Below are positions 40,004 through 50,057 of a stretch of 64,000 bases of DNA, piece by piece. The number at the start of each line of letters is the position of its first letter. The stretch's first letter is position 1. The DNA lies in assembly GCA_001464355.1 (NCBI GenBank), contig LNEU01000015.1, positions 62,001-126,000 on the forward strand, given 5' to 3'. Below the pieces are notes generated by a model. That model saw nothing but the letters and a program-made list of their open reading frames with translations, was not told the origin of the DNA and made no database searches. The translations under genes were made by a program, and so were the position numbers. This DNA comes from Burkholderiales bacterium Ga0077544. GTDB taxonomy: Bacteria > Pseudomonadota > Gammaproteobacteria > Burkholderiales > Burkholderiaceae_D.

Positions 40004-40711
40004 ATGAGTGATGAAATAAGTAATTCGCAAGTCACGGAGCAATCAGGCAATGAACAATCTTTGCTGGATGCGGGTGAAATTCGCGTGCTGGCAGTCCTAG
40101 CTGAAAAAGAAGCTCTGACGCCAGATAGTTACCCGATGTCGCTGAACGCACTGACAAATGGTTGTAATCAATTAACCAGTCGTGATCCTGTGATGTCTCT
40201 GACCGAAGATGACGTGAAGGCGATTCTCCAACGCCTGATGGAAGAGAAGTTCGTTACCGAAGTCCATCAGGCCGGCGCAAGGGTCAGCAAATATCAACAC
40301 CGTCTGCGTGTGAAGTGGTCGCTGGAACAGGACAAGCTGGCCGTGTTGACGATCTTGATGCTGCGCGGGGTACAAACTGCGGGTGAAATTCGTACGCGTT
40401 CCGGTCGCCTGCACGATTTTTCTGCGATCGCTGATGTCGAGACAGGGCTGCAATTCCTTATGGATAAATATCCACCGCTGGTTGTGCGTTTGCCGCGCAC
40501 GCCGGGTACCAAGGAAGCGCGCTATGCGGCCTTGTTGTCAGGGGAAGTTTTTCCTGAATCGAGTGAAGCTGCTTTGAGTTCAGGTAGTGGTGCTGCGCAT
40601 GTCAGTCGACAGGATCGGATAACTCAGCTTGAAGAAGAAGTCAGTTCTTTAAAGCAGGAAGTCGCTGGATTAACTGAGCAGTTCCAGCAATTCAAAAAGC
40701 AGTTTGAGTAA
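40004..40711 (+). CDS. YceH family protein (DUF480)
   Basis: A 235-residue protein of the UPF0502/YceH family, made of two winged-helix domains; its role is not established. LDAGEIRVLAVLAEKEALTPD near 22-42 and GCNQLTSRDPVM near 54-65 are family landmarks. The C-terminal 35 residues form a coiled coil. The start is the ATG at 40004; the upstream GTG frame adds three residues only. Two hairpin terminators follow. Confidence 0.87.
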   Translation: MSDEISNSQVTEQSGNEQSLLDAGEIRVLAVLAEKEALTPDSYPMSLNALTNGCNQLTSRDPVMSLTEDDVKAILQRLMEEKFVTEVHQAGARVSKYQHRLRVKWSLEQDKLAVLTILMLRGVQTAGEIRTRSGRLHDFSAIADVETGLQFLMDKYPPLVVRLPRTPGTKEARYAALLSGEVFPESSEAALSSGSGAAHVSRQDRITQLEEEVSSLKQEVAGLTEQFQQFKKQFE

Positions 40712-40736
40712 TCAGTATCGATTTTCTACTGACAGA

Positions 40737-40764
40737 AAACAATCGCGCATCGCGATTGTTTGTT
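40737..40764 (+). terminator. Terminator after the yceH gene
   Basis: An 11-base stem (40737-40747 with 40751-40761) with a 3-base loop is followed by a short T-rich segment, about 25 bases after the stop codon. Confidence 0.8.
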
Positions 40765-40769
40765 GATTA

Positions 40770-40800
40770 AATAATGCCTCATAGCTGAGGCATTATTTTT
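40770..40800. terminator. Bidirectional terminator between yceH and lpxH
   Basis: A 12-base stem (40770-40781 with 40786-40797) on a 4-base loop with T-rich flanks. It ends right at the stop codon of the convergent lpxH gene and can serve both directions. Confidence 0.85.
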
Positions 40801-41602
40801 AACTGCCAATTTCAATACCGTTGAAATCATAGCGACGGATTACTCCGTTCATATCCAGCGCCAGCCAGTCTCCTCGTGGCGCTGTACCATCCAGATCCCA
40901 GTCAGACAATACATAGCGCACACGCGCCTTACCATCTTCCTGATAGTCATGGCGTGCTGGTCTGTGAGTGTGGCCGTGAATCATGGTGGCTGTTGCGGTT
41001 TGCTCGAATAAGCCAGTAATCGCCTCATGGTTGACGTCCATGATCTCGTAGGACTTGTCTCGCTGCGCTGCCCGGCTACCTGCACGCAGATTTTCAATGA
41101 TCGCTTTGCGTTGCATCAGCGGCAGCGCGAGGAAATTTCTTTGCCATTCCGCATCTCGCACTTGCGCGCGAAACTGCATATAGGCTGCATCATCGGTGCA
41201 ATATGCATCGCCATGCGTCAACACCAGCAAGCGATCACTAATGGTCGTCACAAATGGGTCGGACAGTAAAGTAATACCGCAGGTTTTGGCAAATTGTTCG
41301 CCGACCAGAAAGTCACGATTGCCCGCAATCCAGAAAACGGCTATCCCGCGTCGGCTGATATTCTTTAGCTCGTTCACGACCTGTCGGTTGTAAGCATCGT
41401 CTATATCGTCATCGCCAGCCCATGCTTCAAAAATATCACCCAGCAAATAGAGCTGACGAGCTTTTGTCGCTTGTGTTTGCAGAAAATTGAGAAATGCCTC
41501 GGTAGTCTTTGGCATCGCCGCCTGCAAATGCAGGTCAGAAACAAAAAGCGCAGCCGTTGCAGGCTGCGCTTGTTTGTTCGAAGCAGAAGATGAAATGGTC
41601 AT
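40799..41602 (-). CDS. lpxH: UDP-2,3-diacylglucosamine diphosphatase
   Basis: Inner-leaflet enzyme of lipid A synthesis that cleaves UDP-2,3-diacylglucosamine to lipid X and UMP. The 267-residue calcineurin-like phosphoesterase has its two-metal site in FVSDLHL (D23, H25), LLGDIFEAW (D56), AGNRDF (N95) and HGHTHRP near residue 213. The first 17 residues are a polar extension. It lies 38 bases after ppiB on the same strand, so a ppiA-ppiB-lpxH transcript is likely. ppiB-lpxH adjacency is also known in E. coli. Confidence 0.93.
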   Translation of the reverse strand: MTISSSASNKQAQPATAALFVSDLHLQAAMPKTTEAFLNFLQTQATKARQLYLLGDIFEAWAGDDDIDDAYNRQVVNELKNISRRGIAVFWIAGNRDFLVGEQFAKTCGITLLSDPFVTTISDRLLVLTHGDAYCTDDAAYMQFRAQVRDAEWQRNFLALPLMQRKAIIENLRAGSRAAQRDKSYEIMDVNHEAITGLFEQTATATMIHGHTHRPARHDYQEDGKARVRYVLSDWDLDGTAPRGDWLALDMNGVIRRYDFNGIEIGS

Positions 41603-41640
41603 ATCGTGCGTCGAGAATGATGCAGTGTCAGAAGTGATGA

Positions 41641-42129
41641 TTAGATAACTTCTGCTTTTTCAATGACGACATCTTCAACTGGCACGTCAGCAAACATGCC
41701 GCTGCGTGTGGTTTTGACTGACTTGATCTTTTCGACGACATCAGCGCCATCCGTAACTTTACCGAATACGCAGTAACCCCAGCCGTCTTGACCTGGATAG
41801 TCGAGGAAAGCATTGTTGTTGATATTGATAAAAAATTGGGCAGAAGCCGAGTGTGGGTCCGAAGTGCGCGCCATCGCCAATGTATAGAGATCGTTTTTGA
41901 GGCCGTTTTTGGCTTCGTTTTCAACCGTAGCGTTGGTTGGTTTTTGTTTCATGCCTGGTTCAAAACCACCACCTTGGATCATGAAGCCGTCGATCACACG
42001 GTGAAAAATGGTGCCGGCATAGTGACCGGAGTTGACATATGCCAAAAAGTTTTCAACTGTCTTCGGCGCTTTTTCTGCGTCGAGTTCGATAGTGATTTTG
42101 CCGTGGTTGGTGGTGAGAATGACTGCCAT
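41641..42129 (-). CDS. ppiB: Cytoplasmic peptidyl-prolyl cis-trans isomerase (cyclophilin)
   Basis: Cyclophilin of 162 residues that speeds up proline isomerisation in the cytoplasm. It has no signal peptide and opens [17 protein letters not shown]. The active-site segment is [15 protein letters not shown] (about 38-52), with [14 protein letters not shown] near 100. AAGGA precedes the ATG. It is a paralogue of the neighbouring exported ppiA, about 60 bases away, and probably arose by duplication. Confidence 0.95.
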   Translation of the reverse strand: MAVILTTNHGKITIELDAEKAPKTVENFLAYVNSGHYAGTIFHRVIDGFMIQGGGFEPGMKQKPTNATVENEAKNGLKNDLYTLAMARTSDPHSASAQFFININNNAFLDYPGQDGWGYCVFGKVTDGADVVEKIKSVKTTRSGMFADVPVEDVVIEKAEVI

Positions 42130-42189
42130 ATTATTCCTTGAGCTATGTAGTGTGAAACAGAAGAATGAAACTAAAAACTATTACGCAAT

Positions 42190-42768
42190 TTATTGGGTAA
42201 TGGTTGCTGATTCGATCACGATGGCCTGAACCGGCACATCCTGATACGGTCCGCGGCTGCCGGTACTGGTTTGCTTGATCTTGTCGACGACTTCTGCACC
42301 TTTGATGACTTTGCCGAACACTGCATAACCCCAGCCGTCTGCACCCGGATAGTTCAGCATGTTGTTGTTATTCGTGTTGATAAAGAACTGAGCGGTAGCG
42401 GAATGCGGATCCCCGGTACGTGCCATTGCAATGGTGTAAGTATCATTTTTCAAGCCGTTTTGTGCTTCGTTGCGAATAGGTGCGCGCGTTGTTTTTTCAC
42501 GCATGTTCTTGTCGAAACCGCCACCTTGAATCATGAAATTACCAATCACACGGTGGAAAATAGTGCCGTTGTACTGACCGCTTTTCACGTATTGCAAAAA
42601 GTTTTCTACCGATTTTGGCGCTTTCTGAGGGTTTAATTCCAGCTCGATATCGCCCAAATTTGTTTTCAGTACAACATGGGGGGCATCTGCTGCTTGAGCC
42701 AATTGCATTACGCCTGACAGGGAAAGTGCTGCAATCATGGTCATGATATGACGGCGGGAAAATTTCAT
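42190..42768 (-). CDS. ppiA: Periplasmic peptidyl-prolyl cis-trans isomerase (cyclophilin)
   Basis: Exported cyclophilin of 192 residues. A signal peptide (about 1-26, ending AQA) is followed by the same fold as ppiB, with [15 protein letters not shown] and [22 protein letters not shown] lies before the ATG. It is first in the minus-strand group and should carry the promoter, in the long gap shared with cysS. Confidence 0.95.
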   Translation of the reverse strand: MKFSRRHIMTMIAALSLSGVMQLAQAADAPHVVLKTNLGDIELELNPQKAPKSVENFLQYVKSGQYNGTIFHRVIGNFMIQGGGFDKNMREKTTRAPIRNEAQNGLKNDTYTIAMARTGDPHSATAQFFINTNNNNMLNYPGADGWGYAVFGKVIKGAEVVDKIKQTSTGSRGPYQDVPVQAIVIESATITQ

Positions 42769-43268
42769 TTGATTTCCTTCATTCGTTTATAGCGTTTGTG
42801 TATGGGTTACGTTTATAAAAACGCAAACCTGCGAATTTTTCTCTCTGGGCTCAATTTCAGCAAAACTTGTAAAGCGGTATTCTATGTCGCGGTTGCACGA
42901 ATGCCGACACTGTCATATTATGCCGTCCCGTTTGCAAGTTAGGCATTGGATTTGGAGTAGCCGGAGAATTTAAGTTTCGATTAGCCCAAGTCTTTAACCT
43001 CGGGTGTTTAACATATTGCAGTAGCAATTTATTATCGGCTTGTCGACAAACGGCCAGAAAATTCAAACAGAGTTCAAGGCTGCAGTAGAGTATTTTATCA
43101 ATGCTATACTGCCGCAAAAATGTGCATTTTATCAAAAAGAAGTATGACAAAGTGTTTTGGCGACCTAGTCGCATCAGCGCTGGGTTTGCTGATACGCGTT
43201 GATGACGATGCGTATCAAGTCTAGTAAAAATCTTGTAGCAAAATCCTGGCCGAAACAGACAATCATTC
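42769..43268. other. Non-coding divergent region ppiA/cysS
   Basis: 500 bases between divergent genes. An open frame on the minus strand (42857-43270) has no recognisable features and overlaps the cysS start, so I leave it out. The best promoter-like element is at 43102-43110 for cysS. No RNA gene or clear riboswitch was seen. Confidence 0.55.
43102..43110 (+). promoter_or_regulatory. Possible extended -10 promoter of cysS
   Basis: TG-C-TATACT matches an extended -10 element about 160 bases upstream of cysS. No convincing -35 lies at the right distance. Confidence 0.4.
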
Positions 43269-44666
43269 ATGAGTGCCCTGAAGATCTACAATACGCTGGC
43301 GCGTGAGAAGCAGTCGTTTACTCCTATTGATCCGGGCAAAGTCCGGATGTATGTATGCGGCATGACGGTATATGACTATTGTCACATTGGGCACGCGCGC
43401 GTGATGGTGGTATTTGATCTGGTACAGCGCTGGTTGCGTACTTCAGGTTACGAGGTCACTTACGTTCGCAATATCACCGACATCGACGATAAAATCATCA
43501 AGCGCGCAGCGGAAAACGGCGAATCTATTTCGCAACTGACGCAACGTTTTATCGATGCGATGGATGAAGATGCTGCTGCGCTTGGCGTGCAAAAGCCGGA
43601 TCATGAGCCGCGCGCGACCAACTACGTACCGCAAATGCTGGGCTTAATTGAAACGCTGGAGCGCAATGGCCTTGCGTATAAATCATCCGATGGCGATGTC
43701 AATTACTCTGTGCGCGATTTCCCCGGTTATGGCAAATTGTCAGGTAAGTCGCTGGACGATTTGCGCGCTGGCGAACGTGTCGATGTGAATACCGGCAAAC
43801 GCGATCCACTCGATTTCGTGTTGTGGAAGTCATCCAAGGAATCCGAACCGGACGAAGTGAAGTGGGCATCCAAATGGGGCAGTGGCCGCCCAGGCTGGCA
43901 TATCGAATGCTCGGCGATGGCTTGTGATTTATTGGGTGAACAATTCGATATTCACGGCGGCGGCGCCGACTTGCAGTTCCCCCATCATGAAAACGAAATC
44001 GCGCAGTCAGAAGGTGCGAGCAAGCACACCTTCGTTAACTACTGGATGCACAACGGTTTTGTGCGTGTCGACAATGAAAAAATGTCCAAGTCCTTGGGTA
44101 ATTTTTTTACGATCCGTGAAGTGCTGGAAAAATTCGATCACGAAGTTGTGCGCTTCTTCATCTTGCGCGCGCATTATCGTAGCCAGTTGAATTATTCCGA
44201 TGCGCATCTGGATGACGCCCGCAATGCATTGACGCGTATGTATACAGCGTTGAAAGAAGTCGCGCCTGACGATCAGCCTCTGGATATGAACGAAGCGCAC
44301 GCCGTTCGCTTTGCGGACGCGATGAATGATGATTTCAATACGCCATTGGCAATTGCCGTTTTGTTTGAACTGGCAAATGAAATCAACAAAAATAAATCCG
44401 CCGTACTCTCACGCCAGTTAGTCAAACTCGCTGGTATAGTCGGTCTTCTGCAGCGTCCGGCTCAAGAATTTTTGCATGCCGGATTGGCAAGTACGGAAGA
44501 CGGTGGCGATCTGGAAACATTTGTTATCGAGCAAATTGCCGCACGTGTACAAGCTAAAAAGGAAAAGAATTTTGCCGAAGCCGATCGCATCCGTGCAGGC
44601 CTGCTGGAAAAGGGCATCATTCTTGAAGATAAATCTGGCGGTTTGACCGAATGGCGAAGGGCGTAA
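43269..44666 (+). CDS. cysS: Cysteinyl-tRNA synthetase
   Basis: Charges tRNA-Cys. Class I synthetase of 465 residues: the zinc ligand Cys30 begins [15 protein letters not shown], which also holds the HIGH motif at 39-42. The second signature is KMSKSLGN near 268. WHIECSAM and the [18 protein letters not shown] segment complete the zinc and cysteine site. The ATG lies after a 500-base gap. Its last 16 bases overlap the start of the DNA glycosylase gene, so the two are probably coupled. Confidence 0.97.
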   Translation: MSALKIYNTLAREKQSFTPIDPGKVRMYVCGMTVYDYCHIGHARVMVVFDLVQRWLRTSGYEVTYVRNITDIDDKIIKRAAENGESISQLTQRFIDAMDEDAAALGVQKPDHEPRATNYVPQMLGLIETLERNGLAYKSSDGDVNYSVRDFPGYGKLSGKSLDDLRAGERVDVNTGKRDPLDFVLWKSSKESEPDEVKWASKWGSGRPGWHIECSAMACDLLGEQFDIHGGGADLQFPHHENEIAQSEGASKHTFVNYWMHNGFVRVDNEKMSKSLGNFFTIREVLEKFDHEVVRFFILRAHYRSQLNYSDAHLDDARNALTRMYTALKEVAPDDQPLDMNEAHAVRFADAMNDDFNTPLAIAVLFELANEINKNKSAVLSRQLVKLAGIVGLLQRPAQEFLHAGLASTEDGGDLETFVIEQIAARVQAKKEKNFAEADRIRAGLLEKGIILEDKSGGLTEWRRA

Positions 44667-45319
44667 GCTGGATGGTAAAGATGATTGCCGCTGATGAAAC
44701 GCGACTCCTGCCAGTTTACTGGGAGGAAGCGAAGGCCGAGCTTATGAAGCGCGACCGCATCATGCGCAAGCTGATCCCACAGTTTGGCGATTTGCATCTG
44801 GTCGGCCGCAATGAACCTTTTTCTACGCTGGCGCGCTCCATCATCAGCCAGCAGATTTCTGTAAAATCCGCAGATAGCGTCTGGCAACGATTTCTTGAGG
44901 TGTGCCCAAAATGCACACCGACGCAGGTCATCAAGGCCGGTGACAAGCTGGCGGGCTGCGGTTTATCAAAGCGAAAATCAGAGTACATTCTCGATCTGGC
45001 CGACCATTTCAAGGCAAAACGTGTCAATTGTGACAAGTGGGCCGAGATGGCGGATGAGGACGTTATTGCCGATTTGATTCAAATTCGCGGCATCGGACGC
45101 TGGACAGCGGAGATGTTTTTGATATTTAATCTGCTCCGGCCGAATATATTACCGTTGGACGATCTTGGTTTGCTGGCTGGCATCAGCCGCAACTACTTTT
45201 CGGGTGAACCGGTTTCCCGTAGTGACGCGCGCGAAGTCGCCGCGAATTGGGAGCCGTATCGCACAGTGGCAACCTGGTATCTGTGGCGCAGTCTGGACGC
45301 AGCACCGGCAACAAATTAA
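44651..45319 (+). CDS. DNA-3-methyladenine glycosylase II family protein
   Basis: Base-excision repair enzyme of 222 residues from the helix-hairpin-helix/GPD superfamily, AlkA-like, which removes alkylated purines. The hairpin [14 protein letters not shown] is at about 139-152 and the catalytic aspartate lies in LPLDDLGL about twenty residues later. [16 protein letters not shown] near 64 is the substrate-pocket helix. The start could be ATG 44651 (overlapping cysS), 44672 or 44681; none has a clear ribosome site. accA follows 42 bases later. Confidence 0.88.
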   Translation: MAKGVSWMVKMIAADETRLLPVYWEEAKAELMKRDRIMRKLIPQFGDLHLVGRNEPFSTLARSIISQQISVKSADSVWQRFLEVCPKCTPTQVIKAGDKLAGCGLSKRKSEYILDLADHFKAKRVNCDKWAEMADEDVIADLIQIRGIGRWTAEMFLIFNLLRPNILPLDDLGLLAGISRNYFSGEPVSRSDAREVAANWEPYRTVATWYLWRSLDAAPATN

Positions 45320-45361
45320 ACATATACGAAATCCACCTCGTGTTGATCAGAAGGAGGCACG

Positions 45362-46339
45362 ATGAGTAAAACGACTTTCCTGGGCTTTGAACAGCCGATT
45401 GCAGAACTCGATTCCAAGATCGAAGAGCTGCGCTTTGTACAAGATGATTCTGCAGTCGATATCTCGGAAGAGATCGATAGACTGTCGAAGAAAAGCCAGC
45501 AACTGACCAAGGATATCTACGCCAAGCTCACGCCATGGCAGGTGTCGCAGATTGCACGCCATCCACAACGTCCATACACCATGGATTATGTGAATGAAAT
45601 CTTTACCGATTTCCACGAATTGCACGGTGATCGCAGCTATGCAGACGATTTGTCTATCGTCGGTGGTCTCGCCCGTTTCAACGGTATGCCTTGTATGGTG
45701 ATCGGCCATCAAAAAGGGCGCGATACCAAAGAACGCAGCTTGCGTAATTTCGGTATGCCGAAACCGGAAGGCTATCGCAAGGCGATGCGCCTGATGAAGC
45801 TGGCGGAAAAATTCGGTTTGCCAGTATTTACCTTTGTCGATACACCAGGCGCCTTCCCGGGTATCGATGCTGAAGAACGCGGCCAGTCGGAAGCGATCGG
45901 CCACAATCTGTACGTGATGGCTGAGCTGAAAGTGCCGTTGATCGCAACCATCATCGGCGAAGGCGGCTCCGGCGGTGCGCTGGCGATTGCAGTTGGCGAT
46001 GCGGTACTGATGTTGCAATATTCGACTTACTCGGTGATTTCGCCTGAGGGTTGCGCATCGATTCTGTGGAAATCCGCAGAGCGTGCATCCGATGCAGCAG
46101 AAGCCCTGGGCCTGACTGCACATCGCTTGAAGGCCATGGGTTTGATCGACAAGATTATCAATGAACCGCTGGGCGGAGCGCATCGCGATCCTAAGCAGAT
46201 GGCCGCATTGGTCAAGCGCGCATTGGCAGATACCGTGCGTCAATTCCAGGGGATGAAAACCAAGGATCTGCTGGCAGCACGTCATGAAAAACTGATGAGC
46301 TACGGCAAATTCAAAGAGATCACTACTACACCGGAATAA
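45362..46339 (+). CDS. accA: Acetyl-CoA carboxylase carboxyltransferase subunit alpha
   Basis: Alpha half of the carboxyltransferase that moves the carboxyl group from biotin to acetyl-CoA, making malonyl-CoA for fatty acids. The 325-residue protein is typical, with a helical N-terminus, then [19 protein letters not shown] near 118-136, [16 protein letters not shown] near 160 and [11 protein letters not shown] near 199. A strong AAGGAGG site precedes the ATG. tilS starts four bases after the stop. Confidence 0.97.
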   Translation: MSKTTFLGFEQPIAELDSKIEELRFVQDDSAVDISEEIDRLSKKSQQLTKDIYAKLTPWQVSQIARHPQRPYTMDYVNEIFTDFHELHGDRSYADDLSIVGGLARFNGMPCMVIGHQKGRDTKERSLRNFGMPKPEGYRKAMRLMKLAEKFGLPVFTFVDTPGAFPGIDAEERGQSEAIGHNLYVMAELKVPLIATIIGEGGSGGALAIAVGDAVLMLQYSTYSVISPEGCASILWKSAERASDAAEALGLTAHRLKAMGLIDKIINEPLGGAHRDPKQMAALVKRALADTVRQFQGMKTKDLLAARHEKLMSYGKFKEITTTPE

Positions 46340-46342
46340 GCC

Positions 46343-47734
46343 TTGAGCAATAAAGACATTGCGGCAACGCAAAGTGAATTTGAACGCGCGTTAGGGGAAA
46401 TCCGGACGCGCGTTTCTCTTTCAGGATCTACATCAAAAAAAATTGCAATTGCTTATAGCGGTGGTCTGGATTCTGCCGCCTTGCTGAATCTGCTGCATGC
46501 GTATGCAAGCCAGCATGGACTCGAATTGTTTGCCTTCCATGTGCATCACGGATTGAGCGCAAATGCCGATCAGTGGGTGGCGCATTGTCAGCAGCAATGT
46601 GCCGCTTTGAACGTGACATTTGATGCACGACGTGTGCAAATAGCGCATCAGGAAAAGAGTGGCGTTGAAGAAGCCGCGCGCCATAGTCGTTATGCAGCCT
46701 TGGGCGAAATGTGTCGCGCGCATGATGTGCCTTTGCTGTTGACCGCGCATCATCAGGACGATCAGGCGGAAACCGTATTGCTGCAATTGTTGCGCGGCTC
46801 CGGCGTCGCTGGATTGTCTGGCATGGATAGTTCTAATCACGCGGCCGATTTACTCGGTGATGCAAGTCTGCTGATGGGGCGCCCGCTGTTGCAACTCGCG
46901 CGTGCCGACTTGGAAAAAATCGTCATCAAAAACGCGATTGCTTTTGTAGAGGACGAATCCAATTTCGATCCACGTTACGCGCGCAATGCCTTGCGTCATC
47001 AGGTGATGCCGACGCTGGTACAATATTTCCCCGGTTTTCAGCAACGCTTTGCACGTACTGCGCAACACGCCCAATCGGCGCAACGTTTGTTGATAGAGCT
47101 TGCAGAGCAGGATTTGACGCAATGTCTGGACGGCGAATGCCTTGATATCACTAAGCTGAAAAATTTCAGCGCTGATCGTATTGATAACATGTTGCGCTAC
47201 TGGTTTGGCGTGCGTGGTATACGCATGCCTTCGACGTCCTGGCTTAATGAAATGCGCACGCAACTGCTAGAAGCAAAGCACGATGCACAATTGTGTGTAA
47301 CGCACGCGGATTGCCATATTCGGCGTCATCGCGATCGTGTTTTCATTACGCCCAAGCTAGCTCCAGAAGTTTTGGAGCAACCGCCAGTCGCGTTCAAGTG
47401 GAAAGGTGAAGCTTCAATTCATTTTCCGGAATTCAACGGCACGCTTTTTTTTGAAAACGCAGAGCAGGGCATCGCAACCGACTGGTTGGGTTCGCAGTCT
47501 TTGACACTACAGCTACGTAGTGGCGGCGAGCGTTTGAAACCAGCATGGAATCGCCCGACAAAAAGTTTGAAATATCATTATCAAGCGTGCGATGTTCCCG
47601 CTTGGGAGCGCGAACGCTTGCCCTTGATCTTTGCGGGCAAGCAATTATTGTTCGCTGCAGGAATCGGCATGGATTGTCATCAACTTAGTAACGAAGTCGG
47701 GCTGCATATCCAATTTCGTTGGCAATTCCATTAG
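46343..47734 (+). CDS. tilS: tRNA(Ile)-lysidine synthetase TilS
   Basis: Attaches lysine to cytidine 34 of the minor tRNA-Ile so that it reads AUA. The 463-residue protein has the ATP PP-loop SGGLDS at 39-44, HHQDDQAETVLLQLLRGSG near 133, and a C-terminal domain of the TilS type. The start is TTG, four bases after accA, hence coupled; the first 30 residues before the PP-loop are unusually long, so a later start is possible. accA-tilS is a common betaproteobacterial pair. Confidence 0.93.
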   Translation: MSNKDIAATQSEFERALGEIRTRVSLSGSTSKKIAIAYSGGLDSAALLNLLHAYASQHGLELFAFHVHHGLSANADQWVAHCQQQCAALNVTFDARRVQIAHQEKSGVEEAARHSRYAALGEMCRAHDVPLLLTAHHQDDQAETVLLQLLRGSGVAGLSGMDSSNHAADLLGDASLLMGRPLLQLARADLEKIVIKNAIAFVEDESNFDPRYARNALRHQVMPTLVQYFPGFQQRFARTAQHAQSAQRLLIELAEQDLTQCLDGECLDITKLKNFSADRIDNMLRYWFGVRGIRMPSTSWLNEMRTQLLEAKHDAQLCVTHADCHIRRHRDRVFITPKLAPEVLEQPPVAFKWKGEASIHFPEFNGTLFFENAEQGIATDWLGSQSLTLQLRSGGERLKPAWNRPTKSLKYHYQACDVPAWERERLPLIFAGKQLLFAAGIGMDCHQLSNEVGLHIQFRWQFH

Positions 47735-47887
47735 CGTTAAATCTGCTTGTTTGCATTTTTGCGTACGTTGATAAGCTGAAAATGGCCAGAAACCCTTGTC
47801 GGACTTGTCATTCTGCGCTGCAAGCTGTAAAGTCGTGGGTTGATTTTTCCGGCTTTCCTCTTTTTTCAAGCGCGCTTTTCTATCCTT

Positions 47888-49141
47888 ATGGCTTTAATCG
47901 TTCACAAATACGGTGGCACGTCGATGGGCTCTACTGAGCGCATCAAGAATGTTGCCAGACGCGTTGCCAAATGGCATGACGCTGGGTATCAAATTGTTGT
48001 AGTACCGTCGGCCATGTCCGGCGAAACCAATCGTTTGATCGGCTTGGCAAAAGAATTGATGCCATCCCCGAATCCACGCGAACTCGATATGCTGGCTTCG
48101 ACCGGCGAACAGGTTTCCGTAGCTTTGCTAGCCATGGCTCTGCAATCCATCGGTAAGGAAGCTGTGTCGTATGCAGGTTGGCAGGTTGCGATCAAGACTG
48201 ACTCCGCTTTCACTAAAGCGCGTATTCAATCGATCGATGATGCGAAAGTAAAAAAAGATCTGGATGCTGGTCGCATTGTCATCATTACCGGTTTTCAAGG
48301 TGTGGACGATGAAGGCAATATCGCGACATTGGGACGCGGCGGCTCTGATACTTCCGCCGTTGCAGTTGCCGTCGCGCTGCAGGCACAGGAATGTCTTATC
48401 TATACCGACGTTGATGGCGTGTACACGACTGATCCACGTGTGGTGTCTGAAGCGCGTCGCCTGAATACCGTTACGTTTGAAGAGATGCTCGAAATGGCGT
48501 CGCTAGGCTCGAAAGTGCTGCAGATTCGTTCGGTCGAATTTGCCGGCAACTACAAAATGCCGACGCGCGTACTGTCGTCGCTGACTGATCCTTTGATGTC
48601 GCTGGAAGAAGAAGCAAAGTCCGGCACCCTGATTTCGTTTGAGGAAGATACAAATATGGAACAAGCCGCTATCACCGGTATCGCTTTTAATCGCGATGAA
48701 GCGAAGATCACTGTGTTGGGCGTGCCCGATCGTCCAGGCATCGCTTATCAAATCCTCGGCCCGATTGCTGCCGCGAATGTTGAAGTCGACATGATTATTC
48801 AAAATCAATCAGTCGATGGCAAAACAGATTTCACTTTTACTGTTCCGCGCAATGAGTACGCAAAGGCAGTGGACGTATTGAATGACAGCGTCAAGGCGCA
48901 CATCGGTGCTGCCAGCATTCAAGGTGACACCAAGGTATCGAAAGTATCCGTGGTCGGCGTCGGTATGCGTAGCCATGTCGGTATCGCTTCGCAAATGTTC
49001 CGCACCTTGTCGGAAGAGGGCATCAATATCCAAATGATCTCCACTTCAGAAATCAAGATATCGGTTCTGATCGATGAAAAATACATGGAACTTGCAGTGC
49101 GCGCATTGCACAAGACCTTCGATCTGGAAAAAAGCAATTAA
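47888..49141 (+). CDS. lysC: Aspartate kinase, with probable internal start for a beta subunit
   Basis: Phosphorylates aspartate at the head of lysine, methionine and threonine synthesis. The 417-residue protein has VHKYGGTSMGS at the start, the kinase domain to about 245, and two ACT regulatory domains (about 265-410). The start is the ATG at 47888; an upstream in-frame ATG adds 16 residues unlike the family. Residue 257 is an in-frame Met (ATG 48656) preceded by GAGGAAG at good spacing. This would make a separate 161-residue ACT subunit, as known for alpha2-beta2 aspartokinases. Confidence 0.95.
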   Translation: MALIVHKYGGTSMGSTERIKNVARRVAKWHDAGYQIVVVPSAMSGETNRLIGLAKELMPSPNPRELDMLASTGEQVSVALLAMALQSIGKEAVSYAGWQVAIKTDSAFTKARIQSIDDAKVKKDLDAGRIVIITGFQGVDDEGNIATLGRGGSDTSAVAVAVALQAQECLIYTDVDGVYTTDPRVVSEARRLNTVTFEEMLEMASLGSKVLQIRSVEFAGNYKMPTRVLSSLTDPLMSLEEEAKSGTLISFEEDTNMEQAAITGIAFNRDEAKITVLGVPDRPGIAYQILGPIAAANVEVDMIIQNQSVDGKTDFTFTVPRNEYAKAVDVLNDSVKAHIGAASIQGDTKVSKVSVVGVGMRSHVGIASQMFRTLSEEGINIQMISTSEIKISVLIDEKYMELAVRALHKTFDLEKSN

Positions 49142-49166
49142 GTCATATTTTGATGGCATAGTTTGG

Positions 49167-49195
49167 TTGACCAGACATGCCTGAAAAGTTATGAT
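49167..49195 (+). promoter_or_regulatory. Sigma-70 promoter of tRNA-Ser
   Basis: TTGACC (49167-49172) and TATGAT (49190-49195) are 17 bases apart, putting the start of transcription about 40 bases before the tRNA. Confidence 0.75.
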
Positions 49196-49241
49196 ACTGA
49201 ACCTTGCAGTAGCGGGAAGTTTGAAGCTACTGAAGTAATGT

Positions 49242-49335
49242 GGAGGCGTGGCCGAGTGGTCGAAGGCACTTCCCTGCTAAGGAAGCATACGGGCTTAAAC
49301 CTGTATCGTGGGTTCGACTCCCACCGCCTCCTCCA
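49242..49335 (+). tRNA. tRNA-Ser (anticodon GCT)
   Basis: A 94-base class II tRNA with encoded CCA. The acceptor arm GGAGGCG pairs with CGCCTCC. The anticodon arm CTTCC/GGAAG holds the loop CTGCTAA, giving GCT, which reads AGC and AGU serine codons. The long variable arm (about 49285-49308) and T-loop GGTTCGACTCC agree with serine. A terminator follows at 49345-49376. Confidence 0.97.
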
Positions 49336-49344
49336 AAAGATTAG

Positions 49345-49376
49345 AAGCCCTTGATGAAAATCAAGGGCTTTTTTCT
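49345..49376 (+). terminator. Terminator after tRNA-Ser
   Basis: A 10-base stem (49345-49354 with 49361-49370) and a T-run follow the tRNA by about ten bases. Confidence 0.9.
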
Positions 49377-49424
49377 TTGGTCGAATTGGATAAGTCACTT
49401 TTACTGGAACAACGCATTTTGAAC

Positions 49425-49931
49425 ATGAAAAGAAGTAAGCGCTGGAACGGCAGCATGGATACGCTGGCGGAAGAGTATTTGAACGGTGTGGTTGCGCAAA
49501 TGATGTCATATGGCGAACGCGTGCAATTTAGTTTGATCAGTGGTGAGAAACCGAACTACCAGGTCATCAACACTTTTGATAAAAAAATGGCCTTCAACGG
49601 CAACCATCATTTGACGCAACCGCAAGAAGATGAATTTGCAGGCAGCAATGCCACGCCCGTATTCTCGCTGGAGCAGATCAAGACCAGGGAACCGGCTGTC
49701 GCTATCAAAAAGACTGCCGGCACACGTACGGCACGCGTGAGTAAGCGTAGTAGTCCTGCTGCTGCAAAGGTCGGTGATTTGATCGACGTTCAGAAATACG
49801 AATACTTCAAAAACAATGTGCAGAAACTGCCAGAAGGCATTCGCGCCTATTCACAAGAAGTCAGCAACTTGATGAAGAATGGCATGTCGGCGGAGGCGGC
49901 CTTTGGCCAAGTCGTCCAACAGTACTTCTGA
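49425..49931 (+). CDS. Hypothetical protein, unknown family
   Basis: I do not recognise this 168-residue protein. The first 70 residues look like a folded domain (TLAEEYLNGVVAQMM, VQFSLISGEKPNYQVI). The middle (about 90-115) is a basic Lys/Arg/Thr/Ala linker. The last 50 residues are helical, starting DVQKYEYFKNN and ending VVQQYF. No signal peptide or membrane helix is seen. The start is the ATG at 49425; the open frame extends back into the tRNA terminator, which cannot be coding. No good ribosome site. It is bounded by terminators on both sides, so it is a single-gene unit. Confidence 0.65.
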   Translation: MKRSKRWNGSMDTLAEEYLNGVVAQMMSYGERVQFSLISGEKPNYQVINTFDKKMAFNGNHHLTQPQEDEFAGSNATPVFSLEQIKTREPAVAIKKTAGTRTARVSKRSSPAAAKVGDLIDVQKYEYFKNNVQKLPEGIRAYSQEVSNLMKNGMSAEAAFGQVVQQYF

Positions 49932-49969
49932 AAATGAGCTGAACTCGCTAGAGAATATTCTCGCCCACA

Positions 49970-50003
49970 AAAAAAGCCCGCAAGTGATTGCGGGCTTTTT
50001 TTA
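49970..50003. terminator. Bidirectional terminator
   Basis: A 14-base stem (49970-49983 with 49988-50001), loop of four, is flanked by A-run and T-run. It lies between the + strand hypothetical gene and the convergent small minus-strand gene. Confidence 0.9.
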
Positions 50004-50057
50004 TTTGTATCTGCGACAGCGTTCAAATTTTTTTGATGAGGTTACGAAGCTTTTGAG

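Noticed and set aside
42857-43270. Minus-strand open frame of 137 codons in the ppiA/cysS gap
   Set aside because: No ribosome site or recognisable domain, cysteine- and arginine-rich odd composition, and it overlaps the start of cysS.
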